64,000 nucleotides of DNA from Cryptomeria japonica (Eukaryota > Streptophyta > Pinopsida > Cupressales > Cupressaceae), in assembly GCF_030272615.1 (NCBI RefSeq), contig NC_081405.1:608206677-608270676 (forward strand), given 5' to 3'. The notes beneath the pieces were generated by a model that saw nothing but the letters and a program-made list of their open reading frames with translations, was not told the DNA's origin and did not search any database. How positions within the stretch are numbered: position 1 is the first letter of the stretch; every line of letters starts with the position of its first letter. Below are positions 35,016 to 46,404 of this stretch, one piece after another. Made by a program: the position numbers and the translations under genes.

Positions 35016-36120
35016 ATGGCACGAAGAGGAACTAGGAATGATGGAGCACGTGGGAATGCAGACCCTACTATGATGGAAATGTTGGGAGGAATAGCAGCTC
35101 GATTGGAAGCCATGGAGACAACCCAAAGAAGAGGCTGACACATTGAAGATGTAAGTGAAGATGAAGGAGAACAAGCCCTGACAGAACAAGTAAACCCACT
35201 GGTAGCTGATCCGAATGAGGAAAGGTTTTTGATGTTTTGAGTAGGGCGAATACTAAACCTCATTTTAACCCAGCGAAATATGATGGAAAGTTTGATTCAA
35301 ATGAATTGATGGATTTGATCTTCCAGACGGAGAAATATTTTGATTTTGAAAACACTGCAGAAGAAAGGAAGGCAAAATATGCCTATACTCGGTTGAAATG
35401 TCATGAATCTATTTAGTGGGAGAATCTGTAGGTTGATAGATAGAGAAGAGGTAAAGAGAAGATCAAGACATGGGATCAAATGATTGTTAAGTTGAAGTCA
35501 AAATTTATGCCAACTGATTATCAAGTGAATCTGTTCCAAAAGTTGAAAAATTTGAGACAGAAGGAATCCAGTGTGACGGAATACATCGAGGCATTTTAAA
35601 AGTTGAATATCAGATCCGGACATGTTGATGATGAAGTTGACCAACTTGAAAGATATTTGAATAGATTGTGAGTGTCTATACAAGATGAACTCAGTTTGAT
35701 CAAATTATAGAGTGTTGAAGAGGCTTTCGAGTATGCTCTGAAGGTAGAAGAGAAGCTAAACAAAAGACATGAGTAGAGGTAGAGAGGCAGAGGTGGAAGG
35801 TTTTCCAAAGGAAGAGGATATACCAAAGGTAGAGGAACCTATACAAATCAGAACCAGGAAAAACAAGTGAGAAAAGAAGGTAATACATACTAGAAAGATG
35901 ATAGAAATTTCTACCGGAGGAGAGAACCGGATATGAGAATTTTGGAAGACAAGACACGAGGGTATTTAGAGGAATTTTCTATAAGTGTGGAGAAGAAGGA
36001 CATTGTGCCTTCGAGTGTAAGAAGATAGAGAATACTGGAAGAGCAGTAGTGGTAGAAGAAAACCCCACCAGATCAGATAATAAATTGGAAGATGGAGAAC
36101 TGTTGATGATGAGGAGAGAT
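35016..36120 (+). pseudogene. Gypsy gag with damaged zinc knuckle
   Basis: Starts MARRGTRNDGARGN near 35016. The retrotransposon gag core is readable from about 35270 to 35760 in another frame (KYFDFENTAEERKAKYAYTR, FMPTDYQVNLFQKLKNLRQK, then VTEYIEAF). A Gly/Arg-rich linker follows. The zinc knuckle near 35970 reads FYKCGEEGHCAFEC, so its first Cys is Phe. Several TAG codons lie where Gln is expected (for example 35415, 35429). Confidence 0.85.
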
Positions 36121-36189
36121 TTGTGTCATACTGGGAGAGATGAAGAGCCCTTGTAGAGGAATAATTTGTTCAGGACCAGATGTAAGGTA

Positions 36190-36497
36190 TCCAGTAAGTG
36201 TTGTAAAGTTGTTATTCATAGTGGTAGTTCAGATAATCGTGTGTTCAGAAGAGATGGTGAATAACTTGAATTTGGAAAGATTGAAACACCCTAAACCTTA
36301 TCAGATAGCATAGATTTGGGATGAACATAAGTTGTTAGTAATTAAACAATGTTTGGAGAAATTGAAAAATTGGGAATTATCATGATGAATTCTTGTGTGA
36401 TATGATGCCTATTGATATTTGTCACCTTTTGTTGGGTAGACCTTGATAATTTGATAGACAGGCAATACATGATGGGAGGAAGAATACATACACTATT
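36190..36497 (+). pseudogene. Gypsy protease with lost catalytic Asp
   Basis: The active site near 36208 reads VVIHSGSSDN; family members and the copies at 28724 and 57459 have DSG, so the catalytic Asp is His. The rest is frameshifted (..DMMPIDICHLLLGRP.. recoverable near 36400). Confidence 0.85.
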
Positions 36498-37339
36498 ATG
36501 ACTAGTGGGATGAAGCAAACCTTGTTGCCCTTAGAGGAGCCTTTGAATAGTGATGTATGTACAAATGCTAGGATCTATTTGGTGGATGGAAGGAAATTAT
36601 TAGATGGATTGAGATGTGAGAATGTGTGTTTTTACATAGTCCCTAAGAAGACTAAGAATCTAGAGAAAGAAGAAGAGCAACCAGAAGAGATAGAAGAATT
36701 GGTGACAGAATATGAGGACATCATTTCAGATAATGTGCTTGATGAATTTCCACCTGTGAGAAAAATTAGTCATTGCATGGACTTGGTTCCCGGAGCTATT
36801 TTGCCTAACAAAGCTACACACCGAATGACATCGATAGAGAATGAAGAGATGAATAGAGAAGTGCAAGATTTGTTGAAGAAAGGTTTGATCAGAGAAAGTA
36901 TGAGCCCTTATGTAGTACCATCAGTATTAGTACCTAAGAAGAATGGAGAGTGGAGAATGTGCACCAATTCCAGAGCAATAAACAAAATCACAGTGAAATA
37001 CCAGTTTCCTTTGCCTAGGATGGATGACATAATGGACTGTTTGAGTGAAGCCAACTACTGTAAAAAGCTAGACTTGGAGAGTGGATATCATCAGATCGGG
37101 ATCAAAGAAAGAGATGAGTGGAAGACAACATTCAAGTCAAATGAAGGATTGTATGAATGTTTGGTGATGCCTTTTAGGTTAACTAATGCACCAAGTACTT
37201 TCATGAGGCTAATTAATGAGGTATTGAAGAAATTCTCGGGTACATTTGTTACTGTATATTTGGATGACATTCTAATTTTTAGTAAGACAAAAATAAGAAC
37301 ATTTGTTGCATTTGAAACAAGTTTTGCAGAGGTTGAGAG
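36498..37339 (+). pseudogene. Gypsy reverse transcriptase, first part
   Basis: Open for 295 codons. Motifs in order: VPGAILPNKATHRM (36790), EWRMCTNSRAINKI (36950), KKLDLESGYHQIG (37060, first catalytic Asp), PFRLTNAPSTFM (37170) and VYLDDILIFSKTK (37255, intact YxDD). A one-base insertion near 37289 shifts the frame, then the TRIM-like element interrupts at 37340. Confidence 0.93.
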
Positions 37340-37498
37340 TGTTACAAGGTGTGGGGCCTTGGTCTCCTTGTGTTGTGCAGCGTAAAACTTGGGTTTGTGA
37401 CATGGCTTAATCACCTCCTATGGATTCTATAAGTCTAGTGGTTGTATCGGTCATTAATAGGTCAATCTTTTGGTAGAATGACAACCAAACTTGTAACA
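37340..37498 (+). repeat. TRIM-like 5' LTR (copy 2)
   Basis: 159 bp, 9-bp perfect inverted termini TGTTACAAG/CTTGTAACA. Confidence 0.9.
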
Positions 37499-37553
37499 AG
37501 TTATATCAGAGCTTGGTCACAGGTTCAAACCCTTCGCTTGCACTATAGGGTAT
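37499..37553 (+). other. TRIM-like core with primer binding site
   Basis: 55 bp. Primer site about 37501-37512. GGTTCAAACCCT within it resembles a tRNA B box but matches the core of the other copy, so it is treated as element sequence. Confidence 0.8.
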
Positions 37554-37712
37554 TGTTGTAAGGTGTGCACCCATGGTTTCCTTGTACTGTGTAGTGCAGG
37601 GCTCGGGTTTGTGACATGGCTTAACCGCCTCTTGTAGATTCTATAAGTCTAGTGGTTGTATCAGGTATTAACAGGTCAATCTTTTGGTGCAACGACAACC
37701 ACACTTGTAATA
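37554..37712 (+). repeat. TRIM-like 3' LTR (copy 2)
   Basis: 159 bp, same length as the 5' LTR; best match in the stretch GGTTTGTGACATGGCTTAA and CTATAAGTCTAGTGGTTGTA. Confidence 0.9.
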
Positions 37713-37717
37713 GAGAG

Positions 37718-38360
37718 AAAAAAAGTTGCCAATAAATCTTATGAAGTATACTTTCATGAAAGATGAATTAGTCTATTTGGGATTTGTGATATCTATGGAT
37801 GGTTTGAGGATGGACCCTAATAAAATAAAAGCAATTTTTGAGTGGCCTACACCGGAAAGCATTGAGAGGTAATATAATTTTATGGATTGGCTAGTTTCAA
37901 CCAGAAGTTCATCAGAAATTTCAGTTCAGTTTGTAACCCTATGACTAAGACCATGAGAGGAGATCAAAAGGAATTCAAGTGGACCACCAAAGAAAACAAA
38001 ATTTTTGAACTTTTAAAACAGAAGGTGACTGAGCAGCCTGTGTTGGCTTTACTGGATTTTAATAAAGTATTTCAAATCGATTGTGATGCAAGTGGAATAA
38101 CAATAGGAGAAGTCTTGAGTCAGGAAGGGAGAGTAGTAGCTTATTTCAATGAGAAATTTAATGATGGCCAGAGGAGATATTTAGTGTATGATCAAGAGTT
38201 TTATGCCATAGTTCAAGCCTTGAAGAAGTGGAGACATTACCTGTTGCCTAAGGAGTTTGTGTTGTATACAAATCATCAAGCCTTGCAGTATTTGAATAGT
38301 CAGAGTAAGTTGAATCAGTGCCATATGAGATGGGTAGAATATTTGTAGAGTTACACCTTT
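37718..38360 (+). pseudogene. Gypsy RT thumb and RNase H
   Basis: Continues directly after the TRIM target duplication: KDELVYLGFVISMDGLRMDP (37760), then RNase H with FQIDCDASGI (38070), VYDQEFYAIVQALKKWRHYL (38185) and LYTNHQALQYL (38265; Asp of TDN/TDH is Asn). A stop TAG at 38346 replaces the Gln of the EYLQSYTF-type segment. Confidence 0.9.
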
Positions 38361-39730
38361 GTGTTGAAGCATAGAAGTGGGAAATCTTACAAAGTTGTTG
38401 ATGCATTAAGTAGGAGAAGGAATTTACTGACAGGGATGATAGTGATAGTATTAGGATTTGAGGAATTGAAGACCTTGTATGATGATGACCCAGATTTTCC
38501 AAAACCTTGGAGAGCATGTAGAGAATCGGTTACGACAGATAGAAGCAAACAGTTGCATTACTTCATTAAGGATTGGATGTTAATTATGGGAATACAGTTG
38601 TGCATACCTAAGAGTTCTTCGAGGGAGAATCTAATAAAGGAGAAATAGAGTGGAGAATTATTCAGACACTTTGGTGTTGAACAAACAATAGAATTGGTGA
38701 GTGAGCATTAATTTTGGCCCCAGATTCATAAGAATGTTAGGAAATATGTGCTAAGTTGTAGAGTTTGTCAAGTTGCAAAGGGTAGTAGTTAGAATGTGGG
38801 ATTATATAAACCTTTGACAAGACTGGTAAGACCTTGGAGGATATAACCATGGATTTCATACTTGGATTACCTAAAACATCAAGAGGGACTGATTCTATAT
38901 TTGTGGCACTAGATAGATTCTCAAATATGGCTCATTTCATACCTTGTAAGAAGACATCAGATGCATTACATATAGCAGACCTATTTTTTAAGGAAGTAGT
39001 GAGATTGCATGTATTACCTAAGAGCATAGTTTCAGAAAGAGACACTAAGTTTCTTGGCTATTTTTGGAGAACACTTTGGAAGAAGGTGAACACAGATTTG
39101 AAGTTCAGTTCTACTTTTCATCCACGAACTGATGGATAGACAAAAGTAGTTAATCGTTGCTTGGGAAATTTACTGAAATGTTTAGTTGGAGATAAAACCG
39201 GAAGTTGGGATTTGATTCTTTCACAAGCAGAGTTTGCCTACAATAATTTAGTAAACAAGAGTATCGAAAGAACACCTTTTGAGATAGTTACTGGAGTACA
39301 TCGTAGAGGTATATCAAAATTAAGAGATATTAGAAGTGAAGACCAGAGAAGTTCAGATGTAGAAGAATTTGCAGATCACATGAAAGACTTACATATTCAA
39401 GTAAAGTAACATCTAGAGGACATGAACAACAAGTATAAGGAGAAAGAAGATTAGAAGAGGAGACATAATAAATTTGAAGTTGGCGATGAAGTGATGGTGT
39501 ATCTGAGAAAAGAAAGATTCTTGGTTGGAACTTATAACAAGTTACAAATGAGAAAGTTTGGACGTTGAAGGATTTTGAGAAAGTTTAGGTCTAGGAATGC
39601 ATATGAAGTGGAGTTACTAGATAGTCTGAGTATTTCACTTGTGTTTAACATTGCAAATCTTCATCAGAATCATGAACCAGAATTCAGTCAGGATAGTATT
39701 GTAGACTTGGCTCCCCCTGAAGGAACCAGA
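38361..39730 (+). pseudogene. Gypsy integrase
   Basis: Zinc-binding part 38640-38790 (RHFGVEQT..CRVCQ). Core: MDFILGLPK near 38850 keeps the first Asp; the second reads SERD (39030) instead of SDRD; the third reads TDG-stop-TK (39130), Glu to Lys, with the stop where Gln is expected. The C-terminal domain follows to about 39730 with stops at 39408, 39453 and a frameshift. Inactive at two catalytic positions. Confidence 0.9.
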
Positions 39731-39924
39731 TCTGATTAAAGACATTTTGGATGGTAGGATTGGATGTAGTACCCAGAGTAGTCAATATAAGGATTATCTT
39801 GTGAAGTGGAATGACATACCAGTTTTAGATTCATCTTGGATTTCTCAGGAAGAGGTAAAATGACTTGGTTTTCCTCTAACCACAGCAAAGCGAGAGACTC
39901 ACTTTTTTAACTACTCCAGATGTC
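39731..39924 (+). pseudogene. Chromodomain remnant
   Basis: YKDYLVKWNDIPVLDSSWIS near 39788 fits the chromodomain core (YLVKW..P...SW) at the end of chromoviral integrases; such domains steer integration to marked chromatin in known families. Confidence 0.75.
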
Positions 39925-40699
39925 TGACGCAGGAGCATCCCTGGTTCATAGCAATCTTGCATCAACTAAAAATATTTCCTTTCTATTTTGCTTTCTATTT
40001 GCAGTTTCAACATTTATTTCAACGTGTCTCGGATTTGGCTCACCGGAACCTATGGAGTTGGATTTTGTTTGAAGACCTCATCATCTTCCTTATTCCCAAA
40101 CTGTGGAGCATTTGCATCATTTTTTGACAAGTTATCGCTACCGTTTTTCAAGACAGTTTTCTGTTACTAGTTACCTGGACCTATTTGCATTGGCGATCTA
40201 CTAGATCCCTTCCATAGCTTGTGGAGCCCTGAGCATTGATTCTGATGTTCCTTAGCATATGGATGACCTTTTTTCATGATCTACATTTCATCCTTTGGAT
40301 TTTCAGGAGGAATCTCTTTGACGGATGCCGACCTTGTTGGTTTTGCACATTAGGTCTTATTCTTCGGGTTTTGGTCCTTTTTTGGGATAACTGAATCCCC
40401 TTGGATCGTATAAATCATTTTAATAGAGAATTAGAATGTAATAAAGAAGTTTGACTAAGCATAGAAGATAGATCTTAGGATTTTAGTTCCAGGTTGTGAC
40501 CTGTTCTATATTTTGAGCATATTTTAGTAGGCCTGTGAGCCAGTTACTGTAACCCAGGTTGGTTGAAATCAATTTTTATGATATGATTCAATCTGTTTTG
40601 CATTGCCTCCATCATGTCCCTATGTTTCTTTTATGTTTACTCTTGTTGACCAGTCTAGATTGATCTCTTTGAGGTCCCTCCTAACCACTGACTGATTCA
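39925..40699 (+). repeat. 3' LTR of gypsy element
   Basis: TGACGCAGGAGCATCCC to CTGACTGATTCA, followed by AAAGT. A weak purine stretch (AAGCGAGAGA, about 39885) lies upstream rather than a clean polypurine tract. Confidence 0.9.
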
Positions 40700-42119
40700 A
40701 AAGTTCATATGGAAAATTTATAGGTGAATCTCAATATCTAGAAAATGTAATAAAATGTTTCCTTGCCCATCTTCAAAAAGTAAGATGTGAATCTACTAGA
40801 TGGATATGGAGATTTTAAAGTAGACGAAGGAACAAATTCGAAGCTAGATAAATGAAGCCATATAGAAAAAGTTTAATATAAAAATCCTACAACTTTTTAA
40901 AATGGGAGAATATAAAATTGCAGATTCACACCCTATAAAAGACATGGGAGGAATTAAATGGGAACTTATAAATCTTATAATCCTTGTCAATTTATATTCC
41001 CAATACATGAAGGTATGAAACTAAGAGGATGTCATTCATCCTCAAGATTAGTTTTAGCTATAGATGGAGAATGCATTATTTTGTTGGTGATTTTGATATA
41101 TAATTATAAAAAAGGATGAACAAAGGTGTCACATTCCTAGTTAGCTTTGATAAATATTATCATTTGTGTGTGCCACATATAACATATTCTTATAAGTAAA
41201 CTTTAAAGATCAACCAAATGTAGATGGTAATACCCCCAAAGCATGTATCCATAAACACCATAAAATAAATTTGTATACTAATTATCTAGGCATGACAAGG
41301 GATTCAGTGTTAGTTGCATTGGTCCAAGAATTAGGGCAAACTCACTAACATTGAGTGACTCTATCCCTTCAATACTAAATCTTTTAAATGTGACCTATGT
41401 TTTGTATTTAAATTAGTAAAATTGATATTGATTTTATTGTAAAAAAAATATGTTTAAATCATTCATTATCTATTAAATTTCATTTAGTATAGATATTATC
41501 ATATTTGACCTCAATGAGAAATGATAATTTTTATTACATAACTTGAGTGTTAGGAAAATCATTAGGTTAGAATTGTTCGCCTTTGGTCAAAAGCTTGTTA
41601 CATATTCCATAGTATAGATTAAAGATAAAAAACAATAAAGAATGGTGTATAATTGCTAATAACATGTTGATGTCATGCTCTTATCATAATTTAATTTGGA
41701 CTAAGTTTATAACTTTGACTTCAAATTATGCTAAAACATTTGCATAATTAAATAATAAAGTTGTGCAAGCTGTATCTAATAAAAAAGATCAACCTAAGAA
41801 AGTCCATAGTTTGACTCTGGCAGCATAGAAATATCATGTCTATTAGTGAAAGTCAAACTAAAACTCATGACAATACCGTCTGATAAAACTCAAATATATT
41901 ATCTTAACTTGTAAGTCACTTTCAATTTCACTTTATACTCTGCGAATGCGGCTAAACTCTCACTTTCTTCTTTCGATCACCGACCTTTCTTAGTCAAACT
42001 TACTTTCACGCGTTTAAATATTTCTAACAATTATACTTTATACGTAAAAATCTTTTCAGTTGACTCGAATACATTTAATTATGAAAAGCTAATTGTGGAA
42101 AGTTGACTAGCAAGGATTT
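40700..42119. other. Unassigned stretch after gypsy element
   Basis: The first 150 bp may continue the coding-like relic interrupted by the gypsy insertion (..YLENVIKCFLAHLQKVRCES near 40730). The rest is AT-rich without recognised features. Confidence 0.4.
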
Positions 42120-42840
42120 GACTAGGGGCTTCCCTATCTATAGTTTAGCATTCTTTTATGGAAGGTAATAGGGCTACTGATGATTTGGCTAATCATGGCC
42201 TTAGGTATGATGACTAGATCTTCTTATCATTCCCTTAGTGCCCTCCTTATCTTAAAGAGATTCTCTCTTCAGAAAGGGCTTAGATTTACCTAACGGATAC
42301 TAATTCATTTGTTAATAATGCTAACCATGGTACTTAAAATGAATATTAGACAAAGTGGGTGGAAAGGCTCTAATATTTTTCAAATTCAAATTTGGATAAA
42401 GTATGTTATGTTGATGTGGCTTCTTGATTGTGGGCTAGGCTAGATGATAGTTATTACTCTTCTTTGCACAGGGGAGTTTGATGATTTTAAAGAGTTGAAT
42501 GTTATGAATAAACCTTGCATTTATTTAGCTTTCATTTTCATGAGTGGTTAAAAGATTTGTTTGGATGATGACACCTTGCATTTGTATCCTTGTAAGGTTG
42601 GCTATTTATGAAAGGGTCACTTAAGATGTGTGAGCAAAAATGAGTTTTTAGACACTTCTAACTTTGGTTACTTTTTCTTTTTTTCCCTTTTCAACTATGG
42701 AAATTTTTGTGGGCCTAATTTGTTCTCTTCGTATTTGTCTCCACCAATAGTTGTTGGGTTAAAAATTGTAATGGGGTTGCCCTGAAACGTTCAGAACCTA
42801 AGGATTGCATTGAGTTAAAAAAAATGATTAAGTGTGGGAT
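42120..42840 (+). pseudogene. LINE RNase H tail, second LINE
   Basis: HSFMEGNRATDDLANHGLRY near 42147 matches the end of plant LINE RNase H domains (REGNR.AD.LAN.G), preceded by a TAG where Gln fits. After it come about 600 bp of untranslated-looking sequence with a GT-rich end and a run of A at about 42819. 5'-truncated, as usual for LINEs. Confidence 0.65.
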
Positions 42841-42899
42841 CTCTTTGATAGGGCAGGGATGACCCCTTATTTTATTGCCATGAAAGGTTATAACTAGGC

Positions 42900-44360
42900 T
42901 CTATCGACTAAATTATGTAACTCCTAGTAGAAGAGGATGGTTACCATTGGTAGCATCAATTTCATGGTTACTCCAAAGCTTATTTTGAAAATAATTGGTC
43001 TAAAATGTGAAGAGGATAATTTTGGGGGCCTACAAAGGTTTCTCAAGAAATTCTTTGAAAAATATGAAAGGCCGAAGGTTTTGTAGAAAGACTATGATCA
43101 TTCCATCCTACTTACCCCATATGCAATGGTAAGTTTCCATGTAATGGAATGTTTTACCTTGGAATGACATTATTCTATAGTTCATGGCTATCATTTTGCA
43201 ATTTTAAATCATATTCATCATGTGGGTAAAATTGAGCTATCATTTTATCTGATCACTTCTTTATTTACTAGTATCTATAAAGGGGCCTTTCCCCCTTTAT
43301 ATCAAGGGTTAATTTATGCCCTTTACCAATTTACCTTTGACCACTACCCTCACCAAATTTTCCTGTTAACTTAAATTCAAAACCCTAGTGCCTTTGAGGA
43401 AACTATTTGTAGCCTAGTTTGTATAGAGCTTATTGAATCTAATCTACTACCTTCTGAAAGTAGCAATCCTGTTACTACCCCTAAAGGTAAAAAGCTAAAA
43501 ATTCCCCTGTTAGTGAAGCTTTGGAGTTAGTTCTTATTAAAACTACCCTAGACAAAAGGAAAGATTCTACTCCGAAGACCAACCCTTCTAACATTAGGAA
43601 AACTTAAAAAAGACCCTTGATAAAAAGTATAACCATTGACTTAGATGAACTTGGGTTTGAAGATGAGGAAGAGGCCAAGCAATAATTTGATAAACAAGAT
43701 GGTAACTCGGGTGAGAGATTCTTTGTGTGTCTAATTGCTTAAGAGAAAAAGAGCAAGAATACAATTAAAGAGGAAACCCTTGTTTTTGTTGAGGTTTATG
43801 CACTGAAAGAAGATGTGGACCTCTCTTTTAAAGATTGTAAAGATGAGGATTTTCAGGATATTGAGGAGGAGCATGAGGACAAGAGTGATGAAAATTTGGA
43901 AGCCACTAATGTGCCTAAGGAAGAAGGCATGAGCTTTTGTCAAAGAACCCCTTCCCTTGCTTATTTTGGCGAGGAAGACATTGGGTCTATTTCTCAAGAT
44001 TACCCTTCTGTGAAGAAAGATGACAACATTGCCAAATTAAAGGGTCAAATTGTAGACCTAGAGGTTTGTGTTATGAACCTGGAAACCAAAGTTGAGGATT
44101 ATCGATAAAGAAAAAGGAGGATAGGCATGACTCTCAGGTTTCTGTATGTAATTATTGACAAAATCATGAGAAAAGTTACAATGGGATTTGTCTTGGGCCA
44201 AAGAAAACTTAAGATGACCAAGGAATAGGAGGAAATGAGTGACTTTTAGGAGGAGGAGCAAGTTGATGAAGACATGGAATAGGAGGCTTGGTAAGAACAT
44301 ATGAGGATGCTTGCAATGAACTAGGATATCCAAAATAGTAAATAATTTAGAGGTTTGTGA
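42900..44360 (+). pseudogene. Relic of unknown ORF family (copy 2)
   Basis: Frame at 42935-43085: INFMVTPKLILKIIGLKCEE..FFEKYERPKVL; then 43140-43280 with IVHGYHFAILNHIHHVGKIE and FYLITSLFTS; then basic Ser/Thr/Pro/Lys-rich sequence (43470-43640); then an acidic, open 97-codon stretch (43815-44108) ending in a short coiled coil (AKLKGQIVDLEVCVMNLETK). Stops and frameshifts separate these. The order (folded N-terminal part with a VHGYHF motif, basic linker, acidic and coiled C-terminal part) suggests one protein. I do not recognise it. Confidence 0.5.
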
Positions 44361-46404
44361 CAAAGTGCTAGATGTTTCACCTTTTTGATATCTTTTTGCA
44401 ACTTACTAATATGGATGGGTTTGGTAGCATTATGATCCTATTAGGTCTTATTTTTTAATATCTATTGTATTTATAGGTTTAATTATTTGGACAATTTGAT
44501 TAATGAGGCCTGTGAGCTAGTTAAGACTAAGTTTATTTTTGATTTATTGACTATTAGTAGTGTCTATTTTAGTTTTAATTTGTATGATTCTATCATTGTT
44601 TATGTTTTTATACTATTGTTTTGGATGAATAACCCTCGATGGGTTGGTTAGGGTTCAGGTATTAGTGTTTTTGGTTACTTATTGGTGGGTTTTCTTCATG
44701 ATTTTTGATTGGCTTCTGGCTGTGATATGTCAATTGTTGTTCTATTGCTTCTTGATTTTGTTCATTTTGTCTTTTTTGTGATGTATCAAGGCCCTTTCCC
44801 TACATAAGTAATAAAAAATTATAATTCAAACATATCTTACTCCAACAATGCATAACACTTTGCCTATTAGTCTAAATTAAATTCTTTTTTGGTGAAGTAA
44901 AAACACCATCACCTTGTGCACCAATTTTTTTATTATCTATTTTACAATTTTTCCATGTGTGTGGGACAAAGAAATTAACAATTATCGTAATATCTATCTT
45001 CCCTGTAAATAAAAAATAAATATAATAGTTAAATTAAATATACTCAAAATTGTATTTTTTGGAAAGATTACTTTCAGTTCTACAAACCTACCAAATATAT
45101 GGAAGGAAAGAGGCCATTGAAGGGCCTTCATTCGCAAGTAACTTCATTCAAAGGTACTTGAATAATTGTGGGAACCAATAAAATAATTAAAATAAAAGAC
45201 CATTGGACAAGCATCAAATGATAGAAAGATTAATAAAAGAAACCTTTGCATGAAGGTATTTAGGTCAATAATTTAAAAGCTATTAAACTAATAAGAATTA
45301 ATTATAAATATAAACAAGATAATTTTTGTAGATAAAAAATGAAATATATCGTAATAATCAATTTTGTAAATGAAATTTTTGAAGAATTTTTGAAATAACT
45401 ATTTTTAGTTATTAGCTTTCTGGAGGGAGAAAATAATTGACTAATAAATCATTTAGAAAGATTTTGCAATGGAGAAAAAAATTGCAAATGAGGAAATGAG
45501 AAATAAGACCACAATAAAAAGTAATAAAATAAGAGAATGTTTACAATAAAGGGATAAAGAGTAATCTAAATAAATGACCCAAATATTTATCTCACAAAGG
45601 CTTAAAGTATATATTTTGAATTTGTATTAAAATATTTTAAAATATTAAATTTGTATTTAGCACCATTTCTTCAACTCTAAGATTTTTTAATAAAATAATT
45701 GACTTATTCATGTTTTAGAATTATATTAATTATAAATTATATGTAGATTTCAAATAAATTCTCTAAATTCAATTCACATTTAGTTTCTAGGGTGTGTAGA
45801 TCTCTTTCCCCTACTTCAACTCTAGAATTTCAACATAGCTTCTAGATCTCTTTCCCATACATAAAATTTAATACATTAGATTTACTAGTTCTTCTTTATA
45901 TTTTATAGTTCTACCTAGATCACCTAAAAAATTTAAATTAAACTATATTTTTGCATGATTGTATATTTAGATCTAATGTGGTTGGTATAAATTACCAAGT
46001 AACTAGTTTGTGATTGCTTGATTGAATAATTTGCCACCTAGATTAGAAAGTCAAACACAATTGGAATCATCATTTTGCATATGTGTCTATTTAATACAAT
46101 ACCAAATTTATAAATTAGATATGTTTTAGATGGCACAAAATTTCCATAGACCAAGGCAACATGCACTTCAATCTTAGGAAAACCTATCTTGTGAACTTTA
46201 TAAATACATCAATATTATAGTCTAAAATACAATTATGTAAATCTAATTAACTTATAAAAAAATATATTAAACTCTATTTATGTTGAACACTATTTTTGCA
46301 TGGTCCTTCTAAGAGTTGAGATGTTTAATCTATAATTGAGACTATTATTAAACAACTGGGCTAACTAACATGTCACCTAAACTATAAATGTGTTAAATAT
46401 TATT
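44361..46404. other. AT-rich unassigned stretch
   Basis: Possible 3' end of the preceding element near 44775-44815 (GGCCCTTTCCCTACATAAG then A-rich). Beyond that, AT-rich with no recognised feature. Confidence 0.45.

Larger units (their letters stand above)
37340..37712 (+). mobile_element. TRIM-like miniature LTR element (copy 2), nested in gypsy RT
   Basis: 373 bp flanked on both sides by GAGAG (37335-37339 and 37713-37717), a perfect 5-bp target duplication. Two 159-bp LTRs (TGTTACAAGG..CTTGTAACA and TGTTGTAAGG..CTTGTAATA) surround a 55-bp core that opens with TTATATCAGAGC, a Met-tRNA primer site. Hand comparison gives about 30 differences between the LTRs, so it is old or fast-decaying. 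Core and LTRs match the reverse complement of 15494-15863. No coding capacity; mobility needed enzymes from elsewhere. The polypurine tract here is poor (CTATAGGGTAT) compared with G12 in the other copy. Confidence 0.9.
34124..40699 (+). mobile_element. Gypsy chromovirus, full length but dead, carrying a TRIM
   Basis: LTRs of about 780 bp, flanks AAATT and AAAGT (5-bp target duplication with one difference), primer site TGGTATTAGAG just after the 5' LTR. Interior order is gag, protease, RT, RNase H, integrase, chromodomain. The 373-bp TRIM-like element at 37340-37712 sits between RT palm and thumb. Confidence 0.93.

Noticed and set aside
37499-37553. GGTTCAAACCCT as a tRNA-type B box, making 37340-37712 a tRNA-derived SINE
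   Set aside because: The unit is bounded by two 159-bp direct repeats with inverted TG..CA ends and a 5-bp target duplication, and the primer site follows the LTR exactly. TRIM explains all of it.
37340-37712. MITE dimer because of the TGTTACAAG/CTTGTAACA inverted ends
   Set aside because: Inverted ends are short and occur on each LTR, as usual for LTRs; primer site and polypurine tract favour an LTR element.
37340-37712. Cassandra-type TRIM with 5S rRNA sequence
   Set aside because: I see no 5S-like internal promoter sequence in the LTRs.
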